This document shows, in pieces, positions 1 to 9,863 of a stretch of DNA of 64,000 bases; the stretch's first letter is position 1, and every line of letters starts with the position of its first letter. Both the position numbers and the translations under genes were made by a program. The notes below the pieces were generated by a model. It had not been told where the DNA came from. It did no database searches and saw only the letters and a program-made list of their open reading frames with translations. Origin of the DNA: DATAGF01 sp963813355 (GTDB lineage Bacteria; Actinomycetota; Thermoleophilia; Miltoncostaeales; Miltoncostaeaceae); the NCBI GenBank assembly GCA_963813355.1, contig CAWEYS010000010.1, positions 1 to 64,000 of the forward strand. The letters run 5' to 3'.

Positions 1-51
1 GGCTGAGGGTCTCCGACCCGCGCACGGGCGCCCCATCGGGGCGGCCGGGGC

Positions 52-162
52 TCAGGAGGGCCGGGCGGTGCGGGGGATCGCGAGCTCGATCGTGAGGGCG
101 GCGAGGAAGCCGACGATCGCGCGGGCGAGGCGGATGCGGTTCATGGTGGGCTCGGGTCGCAT
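52..162 (-). CDS. possible small membrane peptide, unrecognised
   Basis: A 36-residue frame begins at ATG 162 (in-frame ATG also at 144) and ends in TGA. It contains one hydrophobic stretch, AIVGFLAALTIELAI, that could be a membrane helix, followed by a short basic tail. I see no strong ribosome binding site and recognise no family. It may be a chance frame in GC-rich DNA near the window edge. Confidence 0.22.
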   Translation of the reverse strand: MRPEPTMNRIRLARAIVGFLAALTIELAIPRTARPS

Positions 163-275
163 GGGGGCCTCGTGACGCGGTGGCGTGACGAGGGCACCAT
201 CGCGCCGGTCACCTACTCAGCACTTACGACCTCGGCGCCGAGGGCCCAGCGGCCGCTCGCTGCGCCGACAGGCCC

Positions 276-301
276 TGATGTGTGCCTAATGTGTGTCTGA
301 C
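276..301. repeat. partial copy of the GATGTGTGCC motif
   Basis: The sequence cctgatgtgtgcctaatgtg and the following bases match 16979-17004 at about 22 of 26 positions. Weaker relatives lie at 2571-2597 and 19907-19917. The companion box found upstream of the 2.5 kb and 16.9 kb copies (gtaagtcc) is not present here. Role unknown. Confidence 0.35.
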
Positions 302-326
302 TGAGCTCCCTGCAGAGAAGGGCGAC

Positions 327-1235
327 ATGGCGGACGCCGTGCGCGAGCACCCACAGCACCCGACCATCCGCCGGGTGGGGCTGGTCGTCCATCCGACCCG
401 TCGCGTCGAGAGGGTGCTCGAGGAGATCGGCGCCTGGGCGTCCGCGCATGGGGTGACGGTCGGCCAGATCGCTGTCCCCGGACAGACGCGCCATCTGGCG
501 GACCCAGTCGAGGCGGCGGCCTGCGACCTGCTGCTCGCGCTCGGAGGAGACGGGACCGCCCTGGTGGCGCTGCATGCGGGCGCCCCGAGCTCCCGCGCGG
601 TACTCGGGGTGGCCTGCGGCAGCGTCGGCGTGTTGATGTCCGTGGCCGGCGACCGCGTGCCGTGGGCGCTCGAGCAGATCGCCACCGGCCGGTGGACGCC
701 GGTAGCGGTCCCGGGACTCGACGTTGACTGGGATGGGGCGCAGGGCGCGGTCGCCATCAACGACCTCGCCGTGATCCGTGACGGACCGGGGCAGGTGATC
801 GTCTCCGTTGACGTGGACGGGGTGCTCTACGCCCGGGTCGCCGGCGATGGGCTCGTGGTGGCGACGCCCCTCGGCTCCAGCGCCTACACGATGGCCTCCG
901 GCGGACCGATCCTTGCGCCGGGCGCGGAGGGAATGGCGGTCACCCCTCTGGCGGCCCATGGCGGCTCCTGCCCTCCTCTCGTCGCCGGGATCGGGAGCCG
1001 CGTGACGCTGACTGTTGAGCCCGGCCACGGAGGCGTTCGACACGAAATCGACGGTCGTCCGACGCCGATCGAGGGACGCCTGCTGACGATCGGTTGGCGT
1101 GCTCACTACGCGACCCTCGTGAGGCTCGCTGAGGAAGAGCCGCGGCTCACCGGGCTGCGCCGCCGCGGCCTCGTGCTCGACAGCCCACGTGTCCTCGTGC
1201 GGGCCGCCCGCGCTGCGGAGGACGCCGAGCCCTAG
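327..1235 (+). CDS. nadK: NAD kinase-like protein
   Basis: This 302-residue protein is an ATP-NAD kinase homologue, expected to make NADP from NAD in the cytosol. The family's GGDG motif is at about residues 73-76 (LLALGGDGT). The second signature, GDGLVVATPLGSSAYTMASG, forms the NAD-binding core, and an IND motif sits where NE/ND is usual. ATG 327 is chosen because agaagg lies a few bases upstream; an earlier in-frame ATG at 282 would translate the GTGTGCC repeat and is unlikely. It stands alone, convergent with the unknown gene at 1282-1770. The family call is firm, but whether this is the cell's main NAD kinase or a paralogue cannot be judged. Confidence 0.85.
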   Translation: MADAVREHPQHPTIRRVGLVVHPTRRVERVLEEIGAWASAHGVTVGQIAVPGQTRHLADPVEAAACDLLLALGGDGTALVALHAGAPSSRAVLGVACGSVGVLMSVAGDRVPWALEQIATGRWTPVAVPGLDVDWDGAQGAVAINDLAVIRDGPGQVIVSVDVDGVLYARVAGDGLVVATPLGSSAYTMASGGPILAPGAEGMAVTPLAAHGGSCPPLVAGIGSRVTLTVEPGHGGVRHEIDGRPTPIEGRLLTIGWRAHYATLVRLAEEEPRLTGLRRRGLVLDSPRVLVRAARAAEDAEP

Positions 1236-1281
1236 GCACCCATCGCGTCGGCCCCGATGCGGTCGGCCGCCCTCCGCCCAC

Positions 1282-1770
1282 CTAGTTGACGTCGATGTCC
1301 GCCCCGGACGGCAGATCCTCCAGCTCGCTGAGCGGCGCGAGCGGCGGAAGGCTCGCGGCCGTGCGGAGACGCTGCACCTGGTCGGCGATGCGGTCCGCAT
1401 TCCTGGGAGCGGCGGAGAGCACCAGGAGTTGCCGCGTGCCGGCTCGGTCGTGGGCGAGCACGACCGCGACCCCGTGCTCGAGAGAGCTCTCGCGGACGCC
1501 CTCGGGGAAGAAGGCGGTGCCGAGGGCCAACCCGGCGAAGCTCGGCATCCGGCCTCCGAGAACCGAGCGCAGCGTCTCGACCGGTTCGACGCAGATCTCA
1601 CGCAGAGCGGCGACGGAGACCTCGATCACGAGATCGCGGCGATGGAGCATGTTGGCGAAGTGCTCATGGATCAGGCGGACGCATCCCTCGCCGATCACGA
1701 GCTTCGCGCCGGCCACCGGCGCCGGGGAGCTCGGGTCCCCGCCCGGGTAGTCGACGTCGATGTCCGCCAC
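1282..1770 (-). CDS. hypothetical protein (162 aa) with matching termini
   Basis: I do not recognise this protein. It starts at GTG 1770 and has no signal peptide or membrane segment. The centre is mixed helix and strand (LVIGEGCVRLIHEHFANMLH, GVAVVLAHDRAGTRQLLVLS) and looks like a soluble single domain. The first residues read MADIDVDYPG and the last ADIDVN, because a 24-bp direct repeat lies at both ends of the gene. It converges on the NAD kinase gene. Codon use is normal for the window, so it is probably real. Confidence 0.6.
   Translation of the reverse strand: MADIDVDYPGGDPSSPAPVAGAKLVIGEGCVRLIHEHFANMLHRRDLVIEVSVAALREICVEPVETLRSVLGGRMPSFAGLALGTAFFPEGVRESSLEHGVAVVLAHDRAGTRQLLVLSAAPRNADRIADQVQRLRTAASLPPLAPLSELEDLPSGADIDVN
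1285..1308. repeat. direct repeat, copy 1
   Basis: This 24-bp unit (gttgacgtcgatgtccgcc followed by ccgga) matches 1750-1773 at 22 of 24 positions in the same orientation. It covers the C-terminal codons of the gene at 1282-1770. Confidence 0.6.
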
Positions 1771-1773
1771 GGA
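1750..1773. repeat. direct repeat, copy 2
   Basis: Second copy of the 24-bp unit at 1285-1308, covering the GTG start and first codons of the same gene. It encodes the N-terminal ADIDVD that mirrors the C-terminal ADIDVN. Confidence 0.6.
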
Positions 1774-2418
1774 CCTCGCCCCCGCCCGCTCGACCGGACG
1801 ATAGCGGGGCGGGCCCAGAGCGGTTCGGCCTTGGACCGACGAGCGGGCGGTGCGACTGGGCTTCGGGGCCGGTGGGGCCGGGAGGTCAGACGTTTCTCGC
1901 CGTGGGCTCGGGTTGCGCGCCGCGCCCCGCGGGTGTTCCCCGCTCCACGCGCGGCTGCCCGCCGTCGGGCAGGGCCGCGCGCTTGCGACGGAACAGCCGC
2001 CGCCCCGTGCGAGGCCGGAAGGCGTCCGCCGGGCCCGGCGTCGATGCGGTGTGAAGGATGTTGTACACGTCGGCTCCTGTCGCTCCGCGGGCCCGTTCGT
2101 CTCGGGCTCGCGCGTTGCTCGAGCACGACGCTACGTCCGCGACGGAGGGGCGGACGAGCCACCCAAGGTGGCGGACGGCCACACCTGGAGCCGGCTGTCC
2201 CTCGGTGCGCGTGCCGAGGCGTGTGGCCGCCCAGCGGGGCGACCGCTTCTGGTGGATACGGAAGATCGCGAACTCGGCGGGCGTGGTGGCGCGGTGCCGA
2301 CGAGGCAGATGAGCCCGCCGTTCTCGGTGTCGTTCCGGATCATCGCCGCGCCGGTGCCGGCTCGCGCGGGTGCATCCTCCTGACGACGCGATGACCCGCT
2401 CGTCGGCGGGCCTTCGGA
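1774..2418. other. gene-poor stretch before the att-like copy
   Basis: No convincing gene is seen in these 645 bases. Open frames exist on both strands but are rich in Arg, Pro and Ala and do not look like protein. On the minus strand two adjacent frames read IRNDTENGGLICLVG and AEFAIFRIHQKRSPRWAA near 2230-2350; they could be remnants of a decayed gene. This would be chromosome just outside the proposed island end. Confidence 0.4.
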
Positions 2419-2462
2419 GAAGCGGACGACGGGTCTCGAAACCGCGACCTTCGACTTGGGGA
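2419..2462 (-). repeat. att-like copy of the tRNA-Gly 3' half
   Basis: Reading on the plus strand, gaagcggacgacgggtctcg and the bases after it match 19987-20028 inside the tRNA-Gly gene with about four mismatches over 44 bases. The match covers acceptor 3' strand, T arm, variable region and anticodon arm, then stops near the anticodon. It cannot fold as a full tRNA because the 5' half is absent. It is read as the displaced end left by integration. Confidence 0.7.
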
Positions 2463-2502
2463 ACGCGCTGCTGGGCTGGGACGGAGGGGTAGATCTGGGC
2501 AC

Positions 2503-2597
2503 GTAAGTCCCGCGAACAGTGGTATTGGGCGTCCAGCTGCAGACCCTGTATGCCGCCCGATCCCTTCTCCGATGTGTGCGAAATGCGGGCCTGAGAC
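2503..2597 (-). repeat. unnamed two-box repeat, copy 1
   Basis: Box 1 (gtaagtcccgcgaacag and following bases) and box 2 (gatgtgtgcgaaatgcgggc) match 16915-17009 with identical spacing between boxes and a poorly conserved middle. On the minus strand both copies read as peptide with AHI near the start and LFAGLT near the end. All base differences within LFAGLT are synonymous. The copy begins 41 bases inside the att-like repeat. Confidence 0.5.
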
Positions 2598-2832
2598 GTG
2601 GCCCTCACCTGCTCTGGCCCGTCCCCTACACCGACGCACGGAGCGGCTGGGGAACGCCTACGGCCAGCACGCCGTCGTGCCCTACCCGGTCCGGGCCCTC
2701 CCGGCGGCGCCGGTGGCAACGCCCCTGCGCCGGGAGGAGCTGGACGAGGCGTTGGTCGCGGGAATGGTGGCCGACGTCCCAGCCGTGACCGCCGTGGCCG
2801 CAAGCATCGCCATCATCCTCGTGGAGGCCTGA
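2572..2832 (+). CDS. hypothetical protein (86 aa), possibly a fragment
   Basis: The C-terminal two thirds look protein-like: an acidic helix around EELDEALVAGMVADVP and a hydrophobic tail, VTAVAASIAIILVEA. The N-terminus, MCAKCGPETW, coincides with box 2 of the repeat at 2503-2597, so the start is doubtful. No family is recognised. It may be the surviving 3' end of a larger gene lost during island decay. Confidence 0.3.
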   Translation: MCAKCGPETWPSPALARPLHRRTERLGNAYGQHAVVPYPVRALPAAPVATPLRREELDEALVAGMVADVPAVTAVAASIAIILVEA

Positions 2833-2901
2833 GGAGTCCGGGTGCCAGGGTCTCCGGAAGCGCGCGGCGACGCGGGCTCGGTGCGCCGCGCGGGCCCATC
2901 G

Positions 2902-5900
2902 CTAGGGTCGGCCGGCGCCCCGGTCACCGGGGCGCCGCTCGACGACGGCGTGCACCGTGCGGCTGGCGCTCGGGACGGAGTCGATCAGCTCGAGCCGGTT
3001 CGCGAGGTCGTCGACGGTCGCGATCAGCCGGTAGTTCACCGCGGGGATCCGGCGTCGCCCGGAGCTCGAGGGCGGCACCACGTTGAACAGCGCGCCGACG
3101 TACTCCCTGCGCGAGGCTGACGTCGAGGGAAGCGCGCGCGTCTGCATGAGCCGAACGGCCTCCTGAACGAGCGCTGCGGCGGATTCGCTGCTCCACTCGG
3201 TGTGACCCGAATGCGGCGCGACGCCGAGGAGGAGCACGTGGGGCGGCTCGCTCTGCGGGGCGTCGTAGTTGATCGCCATGCCGGTGTTCTGAACCATGCT
3301 GGGCCGGAACTCGGACCACTCGTCGAACACGATCCCGCTGTACGCAGTGTTGGACCCCGTCCCGAGGATCCCGTCGCGCAGCCCCAGATAGATGCCGAAG
3401 TGGCGGCTGCGCGGCCGCTCCCTCTCGCTGCGGACGGTGTCGTCCGGGTCGTCCGCATCGGCGTCCGCCGTCGCGGCCTCAGTGGAGCGCCAAGCACGCT
3501 GGTCCGGGTCGCGGTCGACGAGCCAGCGGATCGCGCGCAGCTTCGGACGGATCCGCTCGTGCGGCCGCACCTCGGCGCCGACGTCCGGCAGGGCCTCCAG
3601 CGGGGGTGCAGTCTTGGGCTGCTTCCTGAACGGCGGCAGAATCGGGAGCCCCTCCCCGTCGCACGCCGCCTGGAGGGCCGACGTCAGCCGGGCCTTGAGC
3701 TGCTCCGCCTCGCGTCGCGCGGCGGGAGCCGTCGTCGCGAGCGCCGCGGCGGCGTCGAGCCCGGCCCGCTTCTCGGCGAGCCTCCGCGAGATCGACTCGA
3801 GGCGGCGGATCTGCTCGTTGGCCGCGCCGCCCGTCTCGAGCTGCCCGGTGGCGAACGGAACGAGGGCCTCGGGCAGAGCGAATCGCGAGGCTCGGAGCAG
3901 GGGATCCTCGAGCCCCTCCCTGGCATTCGCCAGCCGCTGTCGGGTCGCCTCGATCTGTGCCTCTGGCGCCGCGGCATCGCGGAGCCTCTCCAACTCGGCC
4001 GCCGCCAGGCGAACCTCGTCGAGCGCGTCGTTCAGCCCGGGCACGAGCGCGGCCAGTCCGCCCGAGAGCTTCTCGGCCCGTCCGGTGAGCGAGCTGATGG
4101 TCCAGGCCGTCGCTTGGACGATCTCGGCCTCGCCGAGCCGCTGGTCAGGCGGCGCCGCGGCGTTGAGATCGGTTGCCTCGAGTGCCCGCCCGTCCCGGAT
4201 CATCCGCCCGATTCCCTGGGCGATCGCCAGCAGGTCATCCGCCGTGGGGGTCCCGTGAGCGAGGTCCACCGAGACCGGCTGCACCCGGTTGATGTGCGTG
4301 ATGAGGTCGGTCGCCGGGAGCACACCCAGCGCGGCCTGGACGTCCGCGCGGGTCCGCCACAGGCGGACGAGGTGATGCCGCGCCCTCATCACGATCTCGT
4401 TCCGTCCGCCGACGACGAGGTCCACGGGCGTCATCCCGAGGTCGGCCCTGAGCTTCATGTCCCGGACGAAGGGGCGGGCGTCGCCATCCGGCGCCGCGAC
4501 GCTGACGCGAACGGCGCAGGACGTGAAATCGCCGATCAGCCGAGCGGTGAGCCGGCCGACGGCCGGCTCCACCAGCTCCCGCGGGTTGTCGCCGCTCATG
4601 GCCCTGGGATCGAGCACGAGGGAGTACCGGTGGGTGGATCCGTGGCCGTCGCGATGCGTGGAGACGAAGGCCGTGCTCGACGGCACCGGCTCACCGGACA
4701 GGACGTTGATCCATGCGTTGGCGGCGCCGTTGTTGCCCATGGCCATCTGGTGGACGGCCTCCGCGACGGTCAGGTCCGACATCGCATCGAGATCGTCCGC
4801 GAGCTGTGCGCGAAGGCGTCCGGCGGTCGCGACCTGGCTCGACGAGAGGCCGGCGAGGTCGGCGTCGGCACCCTCGGCGAGAGCGAGCCCGTCCATCAGC
4901 CGCTCCTGGTGGACGGTGCTTCCCTCCCCCTGTGGCAGCGGATACCGGGCCCGCAGCTCGTGAATCAGCGCGTCGTCGCCCTGGTCGTGCAGCCAGCGCT
5001 CGGCGCGGTGTCCCAGCACCTCTCGGGGACCGAGACCTTCGCGCTGCAGGTCGATCATCGCCAAGGCTCGGCGGACCCGTCGTGACGAGAGGTCGAGATT
5101 GAAGGCGCTCGCGTCGCCGTATCTCCGCCCGGCGGAGCGGAGGAGTCCGGCGGTGAGCGCCTTCTCGACGTTCGGCGTCTGGATGTAACCGTCGCTCGTG
5201 CCGGTCGCGGACGCCGGCCGCAGCCTCCCGAGGAGCCCGTAGTAGCCGAGCTGGAGGCCGACGGGCCGCTCGCGGCGGTGCGCGGCCAGACGCGACGTCG
5301 CGATGGCCGTCAACCATGCGTCGTGGCGATGGTGCAGCAGGTTGACCACCTCCAGCATCAGGACCTCCAGCTGATCCCTGGGGAGGCCCTTGAGCTGGTC
5401 GAGGGCCGCGACCAGCGCTCTCAGGCGATGCTTGGTGGCGGCCGGGGCCGCTTCCACCATGCGGGCGAGGGGCAGGTCGCGGAGCGATGCCGGGAGGCGG
5501 GCCGCGGTGCGCTCCAGCGTCAGTCTGAGCAGCCGGAACAGCAGCGGGGCGGACGTGTCCGTCTGGTCCGGGTCGGGCAGATCGGCGAGCGGCATCGTCT
5601 GAATCGAGCCGATGTAGTCGCCGGGGCCGTGCTCGGGGCCCTCCACGAGCGGACAGGAGATCCCTCGCCGCCTCGGGTCCTGGTCGCCGGCGTCGAGCAC
5701 ATCGACGCGCTTGCCCACCGCGTTCAGGCGCAGGATGCGCGCGAGCCGCTCGGAGCTGTCGGCGGCGCCGGGCTCGATAACCGGCTGCTGGGACGCCGCC
5801 TCCTGCAGGGCGCCCACACAGGCCGAGCTGAGCGTGTGGACGAACTCGAAGACGCGCCGCTGGGCCTCGCTCATCTCGTCGGGCGCATCCACCCTTCCGG

Positions 5901-7089
5901 GGTCCACGATCGGCAGGACGCCGAAGGGGTGCGTGTCGAGGCGGACGGCGGGGAGCGGGCCTCGCGAGGCGGCGTGCTCGGTGAGGAAGTCGATGAGGTC
6001 GTCGCGCGCCAGCCGGGCCTCGGACAGCCACGAGAACAGGATGTCCACCAACCCGGGCAGGAGCGCCGTCGCCATGGCTCGGGCCTCACCCACCCCGTCG
6101 ATGCCCGCACCGGGAGCCTGCAGGACCGTGCCGGCCCCCACGCCCAGCGCGGTGGCGAGCGCGTGTGCGTCCGTCGTCGGGTCGGACGCGCTGCGCCGCT
6201 CCGCGTACGTCGCCCCCGCCACGGCCGCGACGGGATCGCGCGGAACGGGGTCGTACCGCGTCCTGGCGTTCTCGCTGTTGTTCGTCGGGGTGTCCTGCTC
6301 CAGGAGCTCGGCGTTCCCATTGGCGATGGCGTCACGGAGATAGGACTCGGCGACCTCGGTGGCCTCCCCCGCCCTGATGCCGACAGCGATCACCCAGTCG
6401 GCGTCGAGCGCCGCGCCGACCAGGGTCGGGTCGGTCACCTTCACACCCATTCCCGCCCGGATCGCATCTGGGAAGCTCGTGAGCCAGTCCCCCGCGCCGA
6501 GCGCCGCGGGTGAGTAGCGGAGCTCGTCCTGGATCGGCCTGCCGCGACCGAGCAGGGTCGAGGACGTCCCGGTGAGACCGAAGAGGGAGATGCGTTGCGG
6601 CAGGCCGACGATTCGACCCGCCGCCCCTTCCAGGTCCTCGTCGCCGGCGGCGCCAGCGGTGCGCGCGAGGTGGATGCCGCGGTACACGCCGACCGCGGCG
6701 GCATATGCTTGCCACGCGGCGGCGACGGTCGGGTCGCTCACGTCAAACCAGTCGGCGCCGGGGTCCAGGGCGCCGAGGAACGCGGCCAGCGCCGCGCGCT
6801 CCTCGGCGGTGGCGGGCTCGACGCCCTCGTGGCTGAACGGCTCGTCGGGCAGCCAGCGGAACCAGATCTCCCGTCGTTCCGTGGTTGACGTGCGCAGCCG
6901 GAGCGGGGACTTCTCACCCAGGGCGGACACCGTGCTCGGGCCCGATGAGCGCGGGCGGGCGGCGTCCCGGCGAGCGCCTGCGCGGATCGCTCCCAGCGTC
7001 AGCCGCTCGCCTTCCTCGATCACGCGGTACTCGAGGCGCAGCGGCAGGAGCAGGAGCGGGTCGGCCGGCTGCCGGGCGCGGTCACTCAT
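2902..7089 (-). CDS. large conserved hypothetical protein (1395 aa), operon gene 6
   Basis: The last and longest gene of the six-gene operon is intact over 1395 codons. It starts at ATG 7089, overlapping the stop of the preceding gene by 8 bases, which implies translational coupling. There is no signal peptide or membrane helix, so it should be cytosolic. Motifs: DPLLLLPLRLEY at residues 10-21, HPFGVLPI at about 387-394, a long helical, probably coiled-coil stretch at roughly 1020-1160, and a C-terminal domain with FDEWSEFRP, NTGMAINYDAP and HVLLLGVAP from about 1255. From memory, this combination recurs in large unannotated proteins of many bacteria that occur beside relatives of its operon neighbours. 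Function unknown. Confidence 0.85.
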   Translation of the reverse strand: MSDRARQPADPLLLLPLRLEYRVIEEGERLTLGAIRAGARRDAARPRSSGPSTVSALGEKSPLRLRTSTTERREIWFRWLPDEPFSHEGVEPATAEERAALAAFLGALDPGADWFDVSDPTVAAAWQAYAAAVGVYRGIHLARTAGAAGDEDLEGAAGRIVGLPQRISLFGLTGTSSTLLGRGRPIQDELRYSPAALGAGDWLTSFPDAIRAGMGVKVTDPTLVGAALDADWVIAVGIRAGEATEVAESYLRDAIANGNAELLEQDTPTNNSENARTRYDPVPRDPVAAVAGATYAERRSASDPTTDAHALATALGVGAGTVLQAPGAGIDGVGEARAMATALLPGLVDILFSWLSEARLARDDLIDFLTEHAASRGPLPAVRLDTHPFGVLPIVDPGRVDAPDEMSEAQRRVFEFVHTLSSACVGALQEAASQQPVIEPGAADSSERLARILRLNAVGKRVDVLDAGDQDPRRRGISCPLVEGPEHGPGDYIGSIQTMPLADLPDPDQTDTSAPLLFRLLRLTLERTAARLPASLRDLPLARMVEAAPAATKHRLRALVAALDQLKGLPRDQLEVLMLEVVNLLHHRHDAWLTAIATSRLAAHRRERPVGLQLGYYGLLGRLRPASATGTSDGYIQTPNVEKALTAGLLRSAGRRYGDASAFNLDLSSRRVRRALAMIDLQREGLGPREVLGHRAERWLHDQGDDALIHELRARYPLPQGEGSTVHQERLMDGLALAEGADADLAGLSSSQVATAGRLRAQLADDLDAMSDLTVAEAVHQMAMGNNGAANAWINVLSGEPVPSSTAFVSTHRDGHGSTHRYSLVLDPRAMSGDNPRELVEPAVGRLTARLIGDFTSCAVRVSVAAPDGDARPFVRDMKLRADLGMTPVDLVVGGRNEIVMRARHHLVRLWRTRADVQAALGVLPATDLITHINRVQPVSVDLAHGTPTADDLLAIAQGIGRMIRDGRALEATDLNAAAPPDQRLGEAEIVQATAWTISSLTGRAEKLSGGLAALVPGLNDALDEVRLAAAELERLRDAAAPEAQIEATRQRLANAREGLEDPLLRASRFALPEALVPFATGQLETGGAANEQIRRLESISRRLAEKRAGLDAAAALATTAPAARREAEQLKARLTSALQAACDGEGLPILPPFRKQPKTAPPLEALPDVGAEVRPHERIRPKLRAIRWLVDRDPDQRAWRSTEAATADADADDPDDTVRSERERPRSRHFGIYLGLRDGILGTGSNTAYSGIVFDEWSEFRPSMVQNTGMAINYDAPQSEPPHVLLLGVAPHSGHTEWSSESAAALVQEAVRLMQTRALPSTSASRREYVGALFNVVPPSSSGRRRIPAVNYRLIATVDDLANRLELIDSVPSASRTVHAVVERRPGDRGAGRP

Positions 7090-9856
7090 CGCCCAGCATC
7101 CTCTTGGCCGGCACCACCGCCGAGATGGGCCGCTGCAGGGTGGCTCGAGCGATGCTCGCCGACGTACGCGCGGGTCCCAGCAGGTCGGAGCCGTCGGCGA
7201 ACGAGATCTCGCGGCTGAAGTCGATGTAGCGTGCCGCATCGAGGGTGACGTGTTCCCAGGACAGGTCGTCCGTATCCTGTGGAACCGGCCCCGTCGGCGC
7301 GGGCGGGGCGTTCCAGAACGCCTGCACGCTCCGTATCCGGACCGCGCGCTGAGACGCGTCCATGGTGGCGAGCGGGAACGGCATCGGCGCGCGCCCCAGC
7401 ACGCGCCTCGACGTGCGTTTCCCGTACGTGGCGATGTCGAGTCCGAATCGAAAGATGTTGGCCGGCTCGTAGATCACGAAGTAGAAGTCGTCGAGATCGG
7501 CTCGGATCTCGCCGGCGCTGAGATCGAACCCGTAGAAGCCGGTGCTGTCCCCGACCAGGCCGGTGAAGCGCGGGTGCGTGGTCGTCCCGCGGGATGCGCT
7601 CCACGTTCCGCCCTGCGGAATGACCTGACGGTTGGCGGCGACGAGGAGGTTCGGGTACCTCCGGACGAGGTCGCCGTGGATCACGAGGGCCAGGTTCGGT
7701 TCCCCTCCGTCGAGGAAGTGCGTTCCCGCGTGCCCCTCCCAGAGATGGAGGGGTCGGAGATCGTCTCCGGCGACGTCGTCGGGGGCGTGGCCGGAGCTCC
7801 AGAACCGCGTGAAGGGCGAGCCGCGCATGTCGGTGGGGAACTCCCGCCAGCGCAGCTCCCGGTTCATCTCGTGGTTCGCTCCTGCCATCAGCGCCTCGAT
7901 GAAGGCACGGTTCTCCATCAGCACGGCGACGCTGTCCTCGGGGAACTGCCCGGAGTTCGGGAGGAGGTGATCGAGGTCCTCCTCGGCGATGTGGGCGGAC
8001 ACGGCGAGCGGAAGGCGTGGACTCCGCATGATCGGCTCCAGCGTGGCCGCCTCGGCCGCCGCGGTCCCGGAGACGAGCCCGGTCGCCTTGCGCACGGGCA
8101 GCTCTCGGACGCGGTCGAGCACCGCATCGACGATCGTGGCGCTGTTCGACGGGGCCGACCTCGAACGAGGGCCGGGCGAACGAGATCGACGCGGTGGCCA
8201 GCTGCGCCGGGATGAGCTGCGCGAGATCCGACGCTCCCGCCACAGCGGCCCGCCTCGCCTCGACGCGCCTCGCCGCCCGCTGGAGCTCGGCCTCGGATGC
8301 CGCCACAGCGGCGGCGGCGCTGCTCCCGAGCCCCGGGGCCGGGCTCGCTCCGCTGGGGGCCGGCCGCCGCGGCCCGCCGACGTCGGGCCGCTTGGCGGCG
8401 AGGCGCCTGACCAGCGGCGAATACGCCCCCTCGGGCACGCCGCGGACGCGGAGATCCACGTGCATCGTGCGGTTGCCCCCGAAGGGCGTCTTGACCGCGT
8501 GCAGGAACGGGGTGGCGATCTGGCCGGCGACGCTCGGAGCGAGCGAGAGCAGGTGCTTGGCGGCCATCACCTCGTTGATCCGCGTGAGCAGCTGGAGCCT
8601 GGCGCGCAAGCGGTTGGCCGCCCGGATCTCGCCGACCTGCTGCCCAGCTCTTCGCCATCAGCTCCTCTTGGTGGCGCTGCACGATGCGGGCGCCGACACC
8701 GGCGGCGAGGCGCAGGCGGGTGTCGAGGTTGACCTCGTGCACCCACGGCGTCGACGGTGCTGGTGGCGTCGATGGACTCGAGGCTGGGCGAGGTGGCGCC
8801 CGTAGACGGGGAGGGCGACGAGAGGGTCCTCCTGCTCGGGCCCGTCGGCGCCGCCGGGCAGGTCGCTCTGGATCACGGCGGTCAGCGTCGTCTCGAGGCG
8901 CGGCGTCAGCGGCGGTCACCTCGATCAGCGGCGTCGTGGCGTTCGAAATCGACGGGCTGGAGCGCGCCTTCCGCCTCGAACGTGAGCGTCGGGTCGTCGA
9001 AGTCGGCGTAGTAGCCGGGGCGGCCGGAGAACACCGGGCGCGTCGCGCCGATCGGCGAGCCCGCGCCCGCCCGGAGCGGCCGCAGCCTGCGGACCAGCGA
9101 CTCGAAGTCCTCGAGCGTGCTGGTCCGGAGCCCCCACTGCAGGTAGACGGGCAGCTCCGCCGGGGCGCTCGCCGCGACGTCCCAGGCGAACGCGTCCCAG
9201 GGTTGGGCGGATGCGGCGGCGGAGATGCCCGCGAGCCGGCCGGCCTCGAACGTGGGGACGAGGAACAGAGCGTACGGCGTGTTGTCCCGCAGGCGTCGCG
9301 GGCAGAGCAGTCGCGCGCGGGTCCGCTCGGGCGCCATCCTGAGCACGTCCTCGATGGGCCCCTCTCCATCCCCTCGGTTGACCTGCACGTGGGCGAAGGC
9401 CCACGATTGCTCCGGGTTGGGCAGGCTCGTCGCGGGGTTGAAGACCTCGATGCGCGGGAGCGGCCCGCCACTGGCGCCCAGGTGGCGGAACTCGGTCGCC
9501 TCGAGCGCCACCAGCAGCAGCCAGGGCCTCAGGCGACCCGGCGCGCCGACATCGAGCGAGTAGCGCCAAGGGAAGTCGGCGTCGACGAACTCCACGTAGG
9601 GGAAGTAGTTCGGCTCGACCGCCCTCGCCGGCGAGCCGGGCTCCACCCTCGCCACCATCGACGGGTCGAGCGCTACGACGTCGCCGGCACCGAGGAGCTC
9701 GGCGCCGACGTCGTGGGGAGCGCCCTGGGCCACGCCGTCCGCCACCACCTGCACCCCGATGCGGACCTCACGGCGGGACCCGCCCGCCCCCGGCGCGACC
9801 GCTCGGCCGGCGACCGCGGTGCGGAGATCCGGGAGGAGCGTGTAGTCGCTCGCCAC
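7082..9856 (-). CDS. conserved hypothetical protein (~920 aa), operon gene 5, frameshifted
   Basis: One protein appears to run from ATG 9856 to TGA 7082, but the frame changes near 8915, 8795, 8643 and 8155. Pieces in order: the N-terminal part has SDYTLLPDLRTAV, EPNYFPYVEF and SWAFAHVQV; the middle has LVALPVYGRHLAQ and GARIVQRHQEELMAKSW; the C-terminal part has HEMNRELRWREFPTDMRG, IHGDLVRRYPNLLV and FRFGLDIATYGK. From memory these belong to a single uncharacterised family with this order. HEMNR is not a HEXXH zinc site. No signal peptide is seen. Either the assembly has indels or the gene is decaying. The gap to the preceding gene is 7 bases. Confidence 0.7.
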
Positions 9857-9863
9857 GCCCCCC

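Noticed and set aside
282..326. Upstream ATG 282 for the NAD kinase-like gene
   Set aside because: It would translate the GATGTGTGCC repeat into an N-terminal extension; ATG 327 has a ribosome site and fits the family.
3202..5085. A 627-residue plus-strand frame opposite the 1395-aa protein
   Set aside because: Composition is that of a shadow frame (Arg/Glu/Leu repeats) and the minus-strand protein has recognisable conserved segments.
7860..7920. HEMNREL as a zinc-protease HEXXH motif in operon gene 5
   Set aside because: The fifth position is Arg, not His; as I recall the family conserves HExxREL, so no zinc site is implied.
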